Assembly (NCBI GenBank): GCA_963669155.1
Contig: OZ022576.1
Coordinates: forward strand, 8,453,948 to 8,517,947
Length of the DNA: 64,000 nt
Source of the DNA: Arbacia lixula
Taxonomy: Eukaryota; Echinodermata; Echinoidea; Arbacioida; Arbaciidae
Direction of reading: 5' to 3'
Shown: piece after piece, positions 12,575-25,184 of the stretch
Numbering within the stretch: the stretch's first letter is position 1
How the letters are laid out: every line of letters starts with the position of its first letter
Notes under the pieces: generated by a model
Database searches by the model: none
Seen by the model: only the letters and a program-made list of their open reading frames with translations
What the model was told of the DNA's origin: nothing
Position numbers and translations under genes: made by a program

Positions 12575-12661
12575 ATTTGAGCCCAAGAGGGCGGTGGAGC
12601 AGCTGAGAGCATGCGGAGTGCTGGAGACAATCCGCATCAGTGCAGCTGGCTATCCTTCCAG
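12575..12661 (+). CDS. MYO5: MYO5 exon 5 of window: SH2/SH1 helices
   Basis: 87 bases. The first base completes Thr from exon 4; then [17 protein letters not shown] and [11 protein letters not shown] follow, and AG at the end is completed to Arg by the next exon. [17 protein letters not shown] is the class V version of the SH2-SH1 helix region that links the motor core to the converter. The acceptor is CTTGACTGTACAG and the donor AG|GTGGGT at 12662. Short, and invisible as a long frame; identified by family resemblance and by agreement of phase at both ends. Confidence 0.96.
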
Positions 12662-13053
12662 GTGGGTTTCAATCACGCTATCATCTTCTGTTGTCTTTAT
12701 CTGTGTCCAGGTTGATTCCCTCATTACCATGGATATCTGAATGATTGTGTAAATATTGGGCCTTTCATTGCATAGAGCTGAGAGGGTTGAATATTACAAA
12801 CCAGAGTTTATCAGTGATTAGGCCAATACAGGGTTCTGCTAGTTATAGTTTCTGAGAAGAGAGGGAGGAAAAAAGAGAGAGAGGGGGGGGGGGGTAGGAG
12901 TGTGAGAGTGAGGGTACAAGTGGGACAAATCCATGCATGTAGACAAAGAAACAGATAGGCAAACAGAAAAAGATGAAGAAACAAAGAGGGACAGAGTGAG
13001 AGAGGCAGATAGAAAGATGGAGATGCATAGCCAGATAGAAAGACTTATGAATA

Positions 13054-13054
13054 T

Positions 13055-13094
<40 letters not shown>

Positions 13095-13161
13095 AATAGA
13101 TACACACACATATATAGATATATATATATATATATAGATAGATATATAGATATATAGATAT

Positions 13162-13251
<90 letters not shown>
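13054..13251. repeat. (GATA)n/(GA)n/(TATA)n compound microsatellite
   Basis: GATA tetranucleotides at both ends enclose a TA-rich segment and an uninterrupted GA run of about 45 bases near 13170-13218. The minus-strand frame reads Ser-Leu and Ile-Tyr-Leu-Ser runs and is not a protein. Confidence 0.95.
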
Positions 13252-13817
13252 TCCTATTTAGTAGCCATGTAGGTGTTCTTACTATATTGATAAATTTCTT
13301 AAAAAGTATGTAATTAAAACAGCTAACATCCACAATCAAACCATCACTGATGAACTTCAAAATGTCCATAAGGGCACTATCAATGGGAGTGATGACTATT
13401 TGTTCTGACTGACATAATTATTGGAATATAGGTCACACCAATGAATGAAACCCTTGTAATGTAAGCCTGACACCTGTCAATCTTTGTTTCTCTCTGTCAG
13501 TTATCACACCTACTACATGGGTCATTGTTAATGTAATTGTCATCTTTTCATTTGCACTTGTTAATGTGATCAACACCATTCTATGCCCAATCATTCATAC
13601 GCACAAACTTGAATGTAGCAGGAATGCTGACAGAATACATTTAATCTAATCACATTCAAATTGACTTATGTGTGAATTAACACACTGTTCTGAAGCCATA
13701 GTACCATCATTCTTTTAAAAAAAAGTGAACATCTGAAAGTATATAACATAACATATTTAAGTATTCTTAATTACATACATTCATACAATCTTGCTTTAAA
13801 TGGGATATGTTACATAG

Positions 13818-14045
13818 TAACTCATCAAAATCTGTGAAAAGAGACTTCCATTCAACTTTGAAACTCATTCCTATGAGTAATAAGCGATTTTGTATTATTT
13901 AACAAACAGTTAACATATTGACAGAACTCTTAATCATTATAATAATGCATTACACAGACTACAAACTGCTGGTAACTCATCAAAACTCTTGGAAAATGAG
14001 ACTTTTATGAAACTTTAAAGCTCAATGCCATGAGTAACAATTCCT
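13818..14045. repeat. Degenerate direct repeat, spacing 155 bp
   Basis: TAACTCATCAAAA at 13818 recurs at 13973. The following about 70 bases also correspond (GAGACTT..., AACTTT..A..CTCA, ATGAGTAA). The two copies show perhaps 75-80% identity by eye, so this is an old tandem duplication. Confidence 0.65.
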
Positions 14046-15631
14046 GTGCACAGATCAATTCATTGTTCATTCCTTGACATCCTCATTTTAATTTCACTCT
14101 TTATCATTTACCTCCATTTTATGGATAACCCCTTGTACTATTTTATTGCAATCAATGACACATGTGGAGTTTACCAGGATTATGAGTCAGGCTCAGAAGG
14201 AAATACCGGTGTGATATCACAATATAGTAACTCTGAGAAAAGAATAGGGAAAAGGTGACCTTATTAATCCAGCAAGCTTAAGAAGATATTCCCCAGGTAG
14301 GAGGAGTAATGCAAGACCTTCATCGTTCATCAACATCTTGCCCCCTTTTGTCACTTTTCGGGTAAACGTCATAATAGACTATGCAGTCATCCATCTTTTA
14401 ACATGGAATGCTACTGACTAGAGTTGGTTGGGGTGCGATTTCTGTTCACTTTACATGTGGGATTTGTGATACAAAATTGAAATATGAAACTTTGATACAG
14501 AACTGTTTTCTTGTCATCAGCTTTATTCATATTATTCTTGATTCTTGTTAGGTCACACTAAAGTTTCAGTGTGTCATATAAGTTTTCACAAGTCTTTGAA
14601 TTGTATAAAAGGGTCATATCGAAGAATATTTTCAAAGAATGTCTTTTGTATGTGCAAGGCCCATTTAAAATTTATTCTTTCATTTCATTTCATTTATTTC
14701 AACCATTCTAACAGCAAACAACCAAAATCGAACACATTTACATTCATAAAAATAATATCAAGGGCCTCTGAGAAGCAATTCTGTGTTTGAACACAGCATA
14801 TTCATATCATATCCAGAATTAAATCAATAGCATGTTGGTTTTTTCCAAAAAGAAAATTATTTTCTATTGCATTGCTTTGTAGAGAGTGTAGAATAATCAA
14901 TTATTGCTCCAGCTACAAAGAGAAGAAGAGATGATAAAAAATGTTCCTATACAAGATGAACTTGTAGCAGCTTTCTGTGAGCGTTCTGTGAACACTGATT
15001 AGTTTGCCAATGGATACGAAATCTACAAAGTATGATCCCAAACTTGCAGCTCTATGCAGTTTGAGCTGTCAACAACAGTGTGGATTTCACATATCTATGT
15101 CAATCACCTGGCAGTAACATTCTTTTCATGGTAAATTTCTTTTGAAATTGTGTCATTCAGTAATGTTAGCAATATAATGGGTTGACATCTAGTTTAGATG
15201 GTCAGATAGAAAATGTATTGCTGACTTTTGCCAACATGTACTGGGCATGTTGAACTCTTCAAAGCTCAATCCCTTCATTACATTAATTTATTGTTTAAAT
15301 TTCTATTTGGCCTGCACAATAAACAAGGGTAAGAAGAAGATTTCACTGCCATTTATCAATTTCATCTCATTGAGTGCACAGTCAGTCCATGCTTATGTTA
15401 CCTCGCATACCCTTGCTGGAATAATATAATTTCAAGTAAGAATGTATACAAGGCACAGTTCCAAAGTTTACCTCACGAGTTCCATGATCACTGATTGCAC
15501 GCTAACAACTGTAAGAAGATGTGAATTAAGATAGAGGTACATGTAGAGGTTGTCAAGTGACTTTTAGAACCCTGGACAAATTCTTGTCATTAAGGAGTAA
15601 TTTATGTGTTCTTCTTATGTCATGATTTTTT

Positions 15632-15868
15632 ACATACATACATACATACATACACACACACACATACACATACACACATACACACATACACACATACACA
15701 CATACACACATACACACATACACACATACACACATACACACATACACACATACACACATACATACATACATACACACATACATGCATACATACACACATA
15801 CACACACACACATACATACATACATACATACATACATACATACACACATACACACATAATTACATACA
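15632..15868. repeat. (CATA)n/(CACACATA)n microsatellite
   Basis: CATA and CACACATA units fill about 235 bases. Both strands stay open in several frames (Met-Tyr-Val-Cys and His-Ile-Thr runs) purely because of the repeat. Confidence 0.97.
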
Positions 15869-17589
15869 TACATCATACAGTATACATATGTACATGATTA
15901 TATACATAGATACATACACACTTTCGTCAAGCTTCTGTTTCAACTTTCTCGTATACCCTTGCACATCATAATTGAATTCATCGCATCTTGGTTGCATTTC
16001 CTTAACTTGGGAGTTGCAACCTTCCAACTGCTCCAAAAATGTTTGACCTGAGGTGTGAACTTGAAAGTTTAAGCGCTTAGCACACAAAAAGGGAAATGTG
16101 TGCCTGTTATCTTTATATTTGTTGACATCATATTTGTCAAGTTTAAGTGTACTAAAAACAAATTCGCATTGTTATATTGATCAGGTGTGAATTTTTAATC
16201 AAATATAGTGTTTTCAACATATATTCCATGTTGAGGATAGTTCTTTTCAGGGTTTTTTTCAGTTTTTTTTTTTATCCCTTTTTGTTGGGTATGACAAGGG
16301 GTCGGTTTGGATTCTTGGCACTTGAACAAATGTTTGGTATTTATAGATGGTGTGGGAGTGTTGTGGTCGGTGCTGTATGATTGTTTAGTCCAGTGAGGGG
16401 GTACGTGGCATTACTTTACATTACTATGCTTCTTTTAAAGGGGGTGGAGAGGAGGGGGGGGGGGGGATAATTTGATATACTAGTGAAGACAATAGGGAAA
16501 ATTCATGTTCATTTTTATGTCATTAAGGGAGTGATGAAAGTTTATACTTGGATTTGTGTTTTTTTGTAATTTCTTTTACATAAATGTTTTTATAAATTCT
16601 TTTTCACAAAAAATGGACGTTCCACCATTTTCCCTTACACAATCTTTAAAAATGCATCTCTTAATTTGTGAGTCATATATTTAAAAAAAAAATGTATGCT
16701 TTGGATATTGCTTCTTATTGCTTTTGTATAGATTTTCTATAATACATTTGATATATGTAGTATAAGCCGCACCAACAAATAACAAGAGATTACAATTAGT
16801 CAATTGATTTGAATCCATCAAAAATTACTGTTGATTAAGGGTTACCATGTATGAATGAGGCTTTGAGGCCATAATACTGGTGTGAACTGAGTCCGCAAAA
16901 AGCAAAGGAAATGTTGAATTTACCTGCGGTAGACATGACATGCGTAAGTGCGAAGTGAAGGTGTGAATTGAGGCACTATTAGCCAATCAGGGCTTTGACA
17001 TGGCAGCGGTTTTACCGTGTTGGTATAAAGGGTGGGGGTAGTTGAGGTGTGAGACTTATCTTAGAGCAAATATCAACACATCGATGTGAGTGCATGGGAC
17101 TGATGTCATTGCTACATTAAAGGTAGTAATTAGTCCTATCTACACTCTCATTAAGGACAAAATTAGTGTGATTAGGCAAAGTCCACACAAACATTTCAAG
17201 GGAACAAGGAGAAAATGCGAACAACTTTCTTATCTATTTAAAATTCATGTTTTTATCCTAGAACATTTGAATCAACTACTACTGGACAATGATCACAATT
17301 TATACAATTGTAACAATACGATCAGTCAAGTGAAAACTCTTTCAAGTTTTACAGAGGAGATATCTTTATCTTGAAAGGAAAAGCATATCTTGACTTTGCA
17401 CATGAAATATAGAAAGATACTTGAGAGTGTGGATAGAGGAATATTCCTTTTTGCCAGAAGAAAAGTGGAAGGATACCTTTAATCTCTCTGAGAGGAACTG
17501 ATCGTTTAATGATGGGGAGGAAATGTAGCTTGCTTCCTTTGCTGCAAGTGTGAGGAGACTAATGCATCAAGTGAAATGTGTTGGGTTCT

Positions 17590-17760
17590 TGCCCTCTCTC
17601 CCTCTCTCCTTCTGTCCCTCTCTCTCCCTCTCTCCCTCTCCCCCTCTCTCCCTCTCCATCTCTCTCTCCATCTCTATCTCTCCATCTCTCTGTCTGTATC
17701 TCTCTGTCCCCCTCCCCTCTCCGTCCCCCTCCCCTCTCCTTCTTCTCATCCTTACACTTT
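17590..17760. repeat. CT-rich low-complexity tract (CTCTCC/CTCTCT)
   Basis: The + strand is almost entirely C and T here, in irregular CCCTCTCT units; the polypyrimidine bias continues more weakly to about 17870. No gene. Confidence 0.9.
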
Positions 17761-19191
17761 CTCCTGATCTGTAATGTTCTCCTTTCTTTTGTATGTCCCT
17801 CCTGTACCTTATTCATATTTTTCTTTTCCTTTTTCTTTTCTTTTTTCTCTTCTTCCTCTTCCTTTCTTCTTTGTTCATACCTCTTCTTGAGTTTATGCTA
17901 GGCACGCAACATACCTTTCCCTCTCAATGTGGTACTCTATGCAGCATCTTTATGTAATACACTTACAGATACATGTACATACATGATAGATACTTGATGC
18001 ATCACCAGCTCATGCTCTGACTACAAAATAATTTTGACCCAGCGTCAATATCTTGCAGCGGGCAAGGAATACTCCCCAAGGAATGGAGATGGTGCACATG
18101 TGTGCATGACATGTTCTTGTATCCACCCACCAGGGCTCTAATTGTAACATCCCACTTAATCCAGTCTCCAGACTGCACTGGGAACGACCCTCTATACCAT
18201 TTAAAAACAAAATAGAAGGCTAGAATATGTCTGGTTTCTTTCCATTTCCCACTGTAGGGTGCCTTTCTCCGCTGTAATGAAATAATGAGTGCAGAATAAC
18301 AAGGCACCATGGTGGATCACTTTAGATTGGGGGTTATCGGACCACAGTATGTACCATTACCAATTAATGCCAAGACTGTTCCAGTTGATCAGTTTGTGTG
18401 TCTTACTTAATTGGGTCATTTCGGTCATCCTTCCCTTTAAAGATTTGCGGACCTCGCATTGTTAGATCCAAACTTTGTTTTGAGTGCTGGGCAAAAACAG
18501 CCACCACCTCAAACAGGATTAATGAAGTTATTACCTGATATCCCTGGCTACGGGCTGCAGCGGCCATTTCTTCTGGGTCCAGCTTAGCTCAGATTGAGTT
18601 GCTCAGAGGACTAATTTGTACTTTCACTTTCATGCTGTCTGTTAGTGATTTGGTTTGGAAAGAGGATAATGAATCATTTTGTTTGGTAAATATCAGGGGA
18701 AAAACACAGCCATGCCTGTGGATCTATGCTGTGATATCTAAAAGGAGTTTAAGTATAATAGTGTCAGAGTTGACAAAGTAAGTTTTCATCTGTTCATGTT
18801 CTCTTTTGATAGAGACGTTATTTCATTTTTAAAAAGAAATGTTTATTATTGTATATCTGAAGGAAAATCACTGAGTTTGTGCAGTCATGATTTATTTCAG
18901 ATTTGTGCTTGTAATTAAGGATATTTTGCCAGGAATTGCTTATTGCAGTGGATTAAGCGTTGACCTATGTGCCAAGTGCTATGTGTCATTGTTACATCAA
19001 ACTACGTGAGCATTACTGGAAAGTGGTCCAATGTTGAGTGCGTCACAACGGGTGACTCATATTTCCTCCTTGAGGTTTGAATTTTTGATTGAGAGATTGC
19101 TCTAATTATCCTAATTTTCTTGAGATTAAGACCTGACTCCAAACACTGTCATTGAACTAAAGATTGGAAACCTTGTAAAACAGGTGCTGTC

Positions 19192-19195
19192 TGGA

Positions 19196-19244
<49 letters not shown>
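19192..19244. repeat. (GA)n microsatellite
   Basis: About 24 GA dinucleotides after the short lead GAGAGAGTGAGAG. Confidence 0.95.
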
Positions 19245-19247
<3 letters not shown>

Positions 19248-19907
19248 TTTTTAACGGGTGGGTGGTTGCTTTGCACCACTTAGAACAGGAAGTTCAAAAA
19301 GTATCATTTTGATAAGTTCATTAGACATGGGCAACTTTCTAAGAAAATATGGTGCAATTTATTTTGACACTTCGCAAATAATAAGTTGTGAAACCAAGGT
19401 TTCTTGAATGGACTCCAATGCCCAATGAAATCATGTATCATTTTGTATGCAAACATGTGACAGAGGTGTTCACAAAAGAACGCCAGAAGAGTTTCCTCCA
19501 AATTTATGGAATATTTTAAATCTCAATGTTTTTATTCTTGTGCATTTAAAGAAATACTTTTGTCATTTGGGGTTTTGCTCCCCTTTAAAAATGCCAAGTC
19601 ATGAGTGTTTTGTGATTGATATCAGTTAATCATGATTTTTGTTATATTTTTGTCTATTTTGCACCTCATGTTACAAAAGGCCCCTGCTCCTACATATAAT
19701 GCAGAACATCTGTTTTGGATACATAATGGAAATTGATGCAAGTACATGTTGCACATGGTACCATTCAAATTGATTTATATTGCATTTTCCTCCTTCCTGT
19801 TTTTTATCATTTTATTTTCATGACCTACTTCCCTCTCTCTCTCTCTCTCTCTCTCTTCCCTTCTCTGTTTCTCTTTCTTGGACTCCCTTGACCCCTTTGA
19901 CTAACAG

Positions 19908-20019
19908 ATGGTCTTACTCTGAGTTCTTCACGCGCTACCGTGTCCTGATGGTTCGGAAAGAAATCAACAAGAAAGACGTGCGGGGGACCAGCGAAAAGAC
20001 ACTCAAACGCCTCATCACA
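19908..20019 (+). CDS. MYO5: MYO5 exon 6 of window: converter, first part
   Basis: 112 bases. A completes Arg, then WSYSEFFTRYRVLMVRKEIN and KKDVRGTSEKTLKRLIT. The W.Y.EFF.RYRVL string is the start of the converter domain, which rotates to swing the lever arm. The middle is less conserved, as in other class V myosins, where a variable loop follows RYRVLM. The acceptor is at 19905-19907 (CAG), preceded by a (TC)n pyrimidine tract; the donor is ACA|GTAAGT at 20020, phase 0. Confidence 0.95.
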
Positions 20020-23000
20020 GTAAGTTCCACAATGATCCCTACAAAGTACTCCCTCGTAGGTTTCCCCCTGGCTAAGTCTTGTATTTCCTGTCTTCACCAC
20101 AGTATGAGTTCTCTTGCTGTCGTGTAAAACATGAAGTAACTCTCCTGAGGCCATTATCATGTAACTTTGCTAAACCTATCAACTTGCTAAAGTGCATTCA
20201 GCTACATGCCTATTTTATAGCAACCAGCTAGGTTATCAAGGTGTCATGAATATGGTCCCTGATTGATAACAAACATAACTGATTCTAACGTCTGTCCATT
20301 GTTGGAAAGCCCTCCAGAAATCCTCTGACAGATTAAACAGAGCTTTTTTGGAAAATAGTGAACCATTGCCACTGTGCTCACCACAGATCTACAACATGCA
20401 GACTAGCATGAACTCTTGTGAATTAACAAGACAAGATTCTCAAATCTGTAACATATCGGTCAGAAGTGCAGACACTCTCTAAGACAGTTGTGACAGTTTT
20501 GTGCTAAATGGCCAACCCCAAGAAACACTTGTAGCATGTTCCTGGTCAGTAGTCATTACTCTCGTCTTGGATGAAGCCCAAGAACATAGGCCGGCTCCAG
20601 TCTGACTACCTTAAGACAGTCTGATCCACATTTGGACAGGTGGTTGAGGGGGAGACATGGAGAGAAAACAAAGAGTTGCCATCCAAAGGTAATCTAATAC
20701 AGTCGGCTGTCTACTAGACATCTTAAAAGACAGAACATTTGTGGCAATCTGTTGGAATCTTAATTCGAGTCAAAAATGATTTGGCTGCGCATAGAACAGG
20801 CTCCTTTGTTTGTCTGCTCATGCTTGTTCATATACCTGAGATATTTGAACTGGTGTTTGTTGTGAAATTACCCACAACTGCCAGCTTTCAGTTTTGATTA
20901 TTCAAATATGGAGGAGTTAATGCAGAAATATTTACAGCTACAACTTTTGAGTTGATCTTTTGGCTTTATGGAGTAGCTTATGCAAGTTACAACAATTTTA
21001 AATTGACAGATAAAAAGGACATGTCCTGAAGTTTTTTAGCATCTAGTGAGAGGGATATGAGCTCTGTTATGAATTGTCAAGTGTCATCTGTGGTTAACAC
21101 CTGTTCGCTAGTTAAACACAAGTGAAACCCCATCACAAGGATGTGATTCATCCGTACAGTGGCATATCACAAGGTGAGAACGAGTGCTTATTAACACAAA
21201 GAGCACTCGCCTATGCCAACACACATTAGCAGGCTTGAGAACACCTTGCCTTGTGAAGGTGCCACAACTCACTCAAACTCCATGCAAGAATGGAAACTAG
21301 GAAAATGAGAGGGCGCTCCCTTCACCCCCCCCCCCCCTCCCTATGGGGTGTGCTAGGGGGCACCTACAGATACCACTGCATAGAGGGGGGAGGGGAAGGG
21401 TGTTGAAGATGCACCTGTACTCCCATCTACAAATTAATTTTTTTGAAAGGCCCGGTCTATGGGAAACGTGACTTGACAAGGAACAGTTTTTATCATTTTA
21501 AGGAGCACATTTTGCATGATGCACTCCCACCAATTTGTTCTCTCTATCCATCTCTTGTTTGCAATTAACATCACTTTGATAAGATACATGACATATCAAT
21601 GTCAATAGATTTGATTGGAACATTCCTGCCGACACCTGCGGACAGTGATGATAGAAACCCTCTATAACAGATAACAAAAACAATATTAAAACAATGTTTT
21701 CTCTTTCCTGCTTCATTAATTCATGTCTTATGCATATGTGACCCTGCCCTTGAAAATATGGCACTGTGGCAAAATACAAACAAAATGATTTCTAAAAATG
21801 AATTAATTTGGTATACACTGCAGAATTAATTTGCTGTTTGTAGTGAATTGATTCCTGCTGACAAAGGTCTTGTACTCAAAATCAGCAAAACAATATGAAA
21901 TAATAAATCTTGTGGATATTTGTAAGTAATATATATCTTGCTTGCATTGATTTGTGTCAGTTGATGATAACCATTATTATATGACTTACATACTAAACAT
22001 TTATTGCACTTTGTATGTTACTCTTGCTTGCTCTAATGATGTATGTTTGTTGCTTGTTTATACTAACCAATAATCTTGACTTCCACCCCAACTCATAGCG
22101 TGAAAACCCCCAGGTTTGTGAGCCCATTTAACAGGCCTTTGAGGGGGGAATGCATGCAGTCTTGGTTGAAGCGCTCATTCAGTTTCCTTTCTTCTTTAGT
22201 TCTGAGTTGTTAACTTTGAGCATTGAAGTGTTCAATTTCTACGGTATCTCTGAGGTGCAAAGATTTGTTTATGCCATCTTCATTCATACCATTCTCAAAA
22301 CTGCTACTTCTACTTCTTTTCTTATTTTCTACCTTTTGTTTTCTTGGATTTGTGATCGATCATTTGCTTGCTATTGCGAAATATGTGGCACTGAATTGAG
22401 GGAAAAGGGCTATTAAGACTTCATCTCTCCTCTTCCAAGAATCGAATTAGTTCTTTTTCAATAATTTCCTTGCATTTTTGCTTACAAAGTGTCAAAGTGG
22501 GCATGATTTTAGCAAGGAGGTGAATGGGAAATAATGGATCTGTTTGACCTTTTCATGTCGAAAGTAACTGTGTGTGCTTTTCTATCAATTTGAGACATTT
22601 GGAAGACTGCTAGAATGGGTTGCCCTTTACACTTTGGGTTGAGATGATGCTAATTTCATTATTCCATAGAAAACTTGTGAAGCCTTTTAAGTTTAAGTGC
22701 TGCTTCATTACTAGACCAGTACACACATTCCTCAAGCTTTTCCATCAACATATAATTCATCAAACATGACTGTCATTGCTCTCATATTGTTCAGTGTTTC
22801 TTTTCTTTAAAAAAATCATAAAAATGCTTAAGTAAAGAGATTGTAAAACACATTTTAGGTGTTGGTGCAGTGGCGTGAAGCGAAGGGACAGAGTGCAATG
22901 AAAAATAACCACAATGTAGAAGATGTCTATCCATACAAGGAGCATATAATCAGCATTCATGGGATTTAGAAGATGTTACTTGGCCACAGTCAGTGCTAGA

Positions 23001-23578
23001 ATGCAACGTCTGCATTTAGACTGTTTTTCGATCAGACCGCTAACGAATGTTACCGGGTGTTGCGCAAATTTTTTTTGGTTGGGTCCACCTCGCTTGTTCA
23101 TTCATTGTGCATATGAAACCATCTCCATGCTTCCCTTGAATGCTGACTGCTGACTAAGTGCTTCCTTGAAAAAAAGTTCTTTGTGGATTTTGGTCATGGA
23201 ATGTGTGGGTGTCGATAAGACGGTAGACTTGCTAAAACCTCAAGAGTCTAGCACACTGACACACTAACACTGATTCTAATCATCAGTCTCCATCATTTTT
23301 GCTGCTGTGTCAGTTGGGCCTCACTGCTGTCATTGAATTAATCCATCTCTACAAACTTTGGTTAAAGTGTTAGTGTTAGTTATGACGCATATCTGGTCTT
23401 CGTGCATAATGAACATAGATAGTTATTTTAAATTCAAACTGTTCCCTCCAAACTTCTGCTCTTTTTTCTTCCATCTCTTGTTTTTGTGTCTGTTTTCTTC
23501 TTCATCCTCTTTCTTTGCTAATCTTGATTTTCTTCTTTTTCTTTTTATTCCTCACCTATAGTTTGAAATTCCATTATC

Positions 23579-23581
23579 AAT

Positions 23582-23618
<37 letters not shown>

Positions 23619-23640
23619 CCATCATCATCATCATTGTCAT
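23579..23640. repeat. (ATC)n microsatellite
   Basis: About twenty ATC triplets, giving a His-rich frame on the + strand. Not coding. Confidence 0.95.
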
Positions 23641-24778
23641 AATCTTGTCCTGCTTTTTCTCTTTACCTCCTCACATCTACTTGGTTTTCCTGCCTTTTCT
23701 TTTGTTGATTCCCTTTTACTTCAACATTATCAACAAAGCTGGTCTTCTCAATCTTCCTGCTTATCCTCCATTTCCTTCTTCCTTCTTCCTTCTGTTTACA
23801 TTTTCAAATGCCTATTTGCTCTCTTATGTCTATCTCCCTTCTAAGATAGATTTAACAGTCCAATGCCATGTCTCTAACATTCCCATAGTCTATTTTGTTC
23901 AACCACACATTAAAAAAAAAAGTAACAGTATGGCTAGAAGTAGACATTTCTTCAAATCATTTCAATCACTTTTCTCTCCTAAACTATTAATACAGAGCTC
24001 GTGAACATTGATACCAATGCTTGCACGCTATCACTTGGCCACATGGCATTACTGGAAATAGACGGTGTCATAACAAGGATGAAATTATTAAGATGCAAAT
24101 TTCATTAGAAATAGGGAGGGCGTGGAGAGGTCACCACGTTGATTTGTTTTATTGCAAGCTCCAATCTCATGTTGACAGCGTGTCAAACAAATTGATCTTT
24201 AAAGAAAAGAAAAATATTCTTGGGGAAAGGCAAGTACAGTATTGTCCCTCTCTGTTCCTAAGAAACTGAAAAATGAAATGAAAGCGTTCCAATAAGAACT
24301 GTTTAATTTCCCTTTTGAGTAAGGAGACTATTCTTGTCCATTTCATAATTGGTTAAAGACAATTTTAGTCTGGGTGCTAGACCAAACATTGTGTATCTAG
24401 GATGTGTTTATTGGGGATGAACTTTAAAGTGTGTAAGGAGGGTGAAGATCTTTGAAAGAATTGTACTTGGAAATTTTGGGTATAAATGTAGAGACACATT
24501 CTTCAGATATGATTGGCTGGGAAGTACTCACTGATCCAATTTGAAGTTCTTTACAGTGTTTTCTCATCTCTCATAGAGCATCACAATGTCACATCACAGT
24601 CCCAAAATTATGATATGAATAGGTATACTTTAAATGATTTTTCTGTCCTTCATGTTATCTGCGATTGAGTTGATGGTGTTCATTTTAATATATGTAGGTC
24701 TTACAACTACTAGAGCAAGTTTCCTACAAGCATATAAACAAGAAGACCGATTGGGAGGTGCTGCTCCTACTCCAATCA

Positions 24779-24883
24779 GGAGCCATATTCATGAAACCTT
24801 ACTAGTTACTAAAAATGCTTGTACATATAACTGAATGCCCTTTAGCAACAAACTAGTCTGTAAGGTTTCATGAATTTGGCCCC
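24779..24883. mobile_element. Short terminal-inverted-repeat element (MITE-like), 105 bp
   Basis: The left end GGAGCCATATTCATGAAACC continues TTACTAGTTA. The right end carries its complement: AACTAGTCTGTAAGG, then TTTCATGAATTTGGCCCC. The arms are about 33 bp, imperfect, around a 40-bp centre. Typical of a very small non-autonomous DNA element; no clear target-site duplication. Confidence 0.7.
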
Positions 24884-24972
24884 AGGACTACAACAATTGT
24901 CAGAAGATTGTGAGGTATCTACTGAACAAACAGGACCATTAAACATGAGGACTATCTCATTTTCTCCACTAG

Positions 24973-25184
24973 GATCCAGACAAGTACCAGTTTGGTAAGA
25001 CCAAGATCTTCTTCCGGGCGGGGCAGGTGGCGTACCTGGAGAAGCTGAGGGCGGACAAGCTGAGGGCAGCCTGCGTGCTCATGCAGAAGACTGTCCGCGG
25101 CTGGATGCAACGCAAGAAGTACCTCAGGCTACGTGAAGCCACAATCGTCATGCAGAAGCATACCAGGGCCTTCCTCGCAAGGAA
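24973..25184 (+). CDS. MYO5: MYO5 exon 7 of window: converter end, IQ1 and IQ2
   Basis: 212 bases, 70 codons plus AA (phase 2). It begins [17 protein letters not shown], then [17 protein letters not shown]. These are the end of the converter and the start of the lever-arm helix, nearly identical to other myosin V proteins. IQ1 is [17 protein letters not shown] and IQ2 begins [15 protein letters not shown] motifs (IQxxxRGxxxR) bind calmodulin or myosin light chains; here both have M in place of I before the glutamine. The donor AA|GTGAGT at 25185 splits IQ2 just after the ARK residues. High GC. Confidence 0.97.

Larger units (their letters stand above)
12662..19907 (+). other. MYO5 intron 5 of window
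   Basis: 7246 bases. It holds a G-run at 12883-12894, a (GATA)/(GA) microsatellite (13054-13251), a degenerate 155-bp direct repeat (about 13818-14045), a (CACATA)n/(CATA)n microsatellite (15632-15868), a G-run at 16454-16466, CT-rich repeats (17590-17760 and towards 17870) and a (GA)n (19192-19244). The acceptor is preceded by (TC)n at about 19832-19857. Open frames inside the microsatellites are artefacts. No nested gene supported. Confidence 0.8.
20020..24972 (+). other. MYO5 intron 6 of window
   Basis: 4953 bases, AT-rich. It includes a C-run at 21325-21337, an (ATC)n at 23579-23640 and a 105-bp terminal-inverted-repeat element at 24779-24883. The rest shows nothing I can assign. The acceptor is TTTTCTCCACTAG at 24960-24972. 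Confidence 0.8.

Noticed and set aside
12839..13369. 176-residue minus-strand frame rich in Ser, Leu, Ile and Tyr
   Set aside because: Produced by the (GATA)n/(GA)n repeat; no domain and no splice or start context.
15553..15971. Overlapping frames on both strands encoding Met-Tyr-Val-Cys or His-Ile-Thr repeats
   Set aside because: They are translations of the (CATA)n/(CACATA)n microsatellite; any frame stays open in it.
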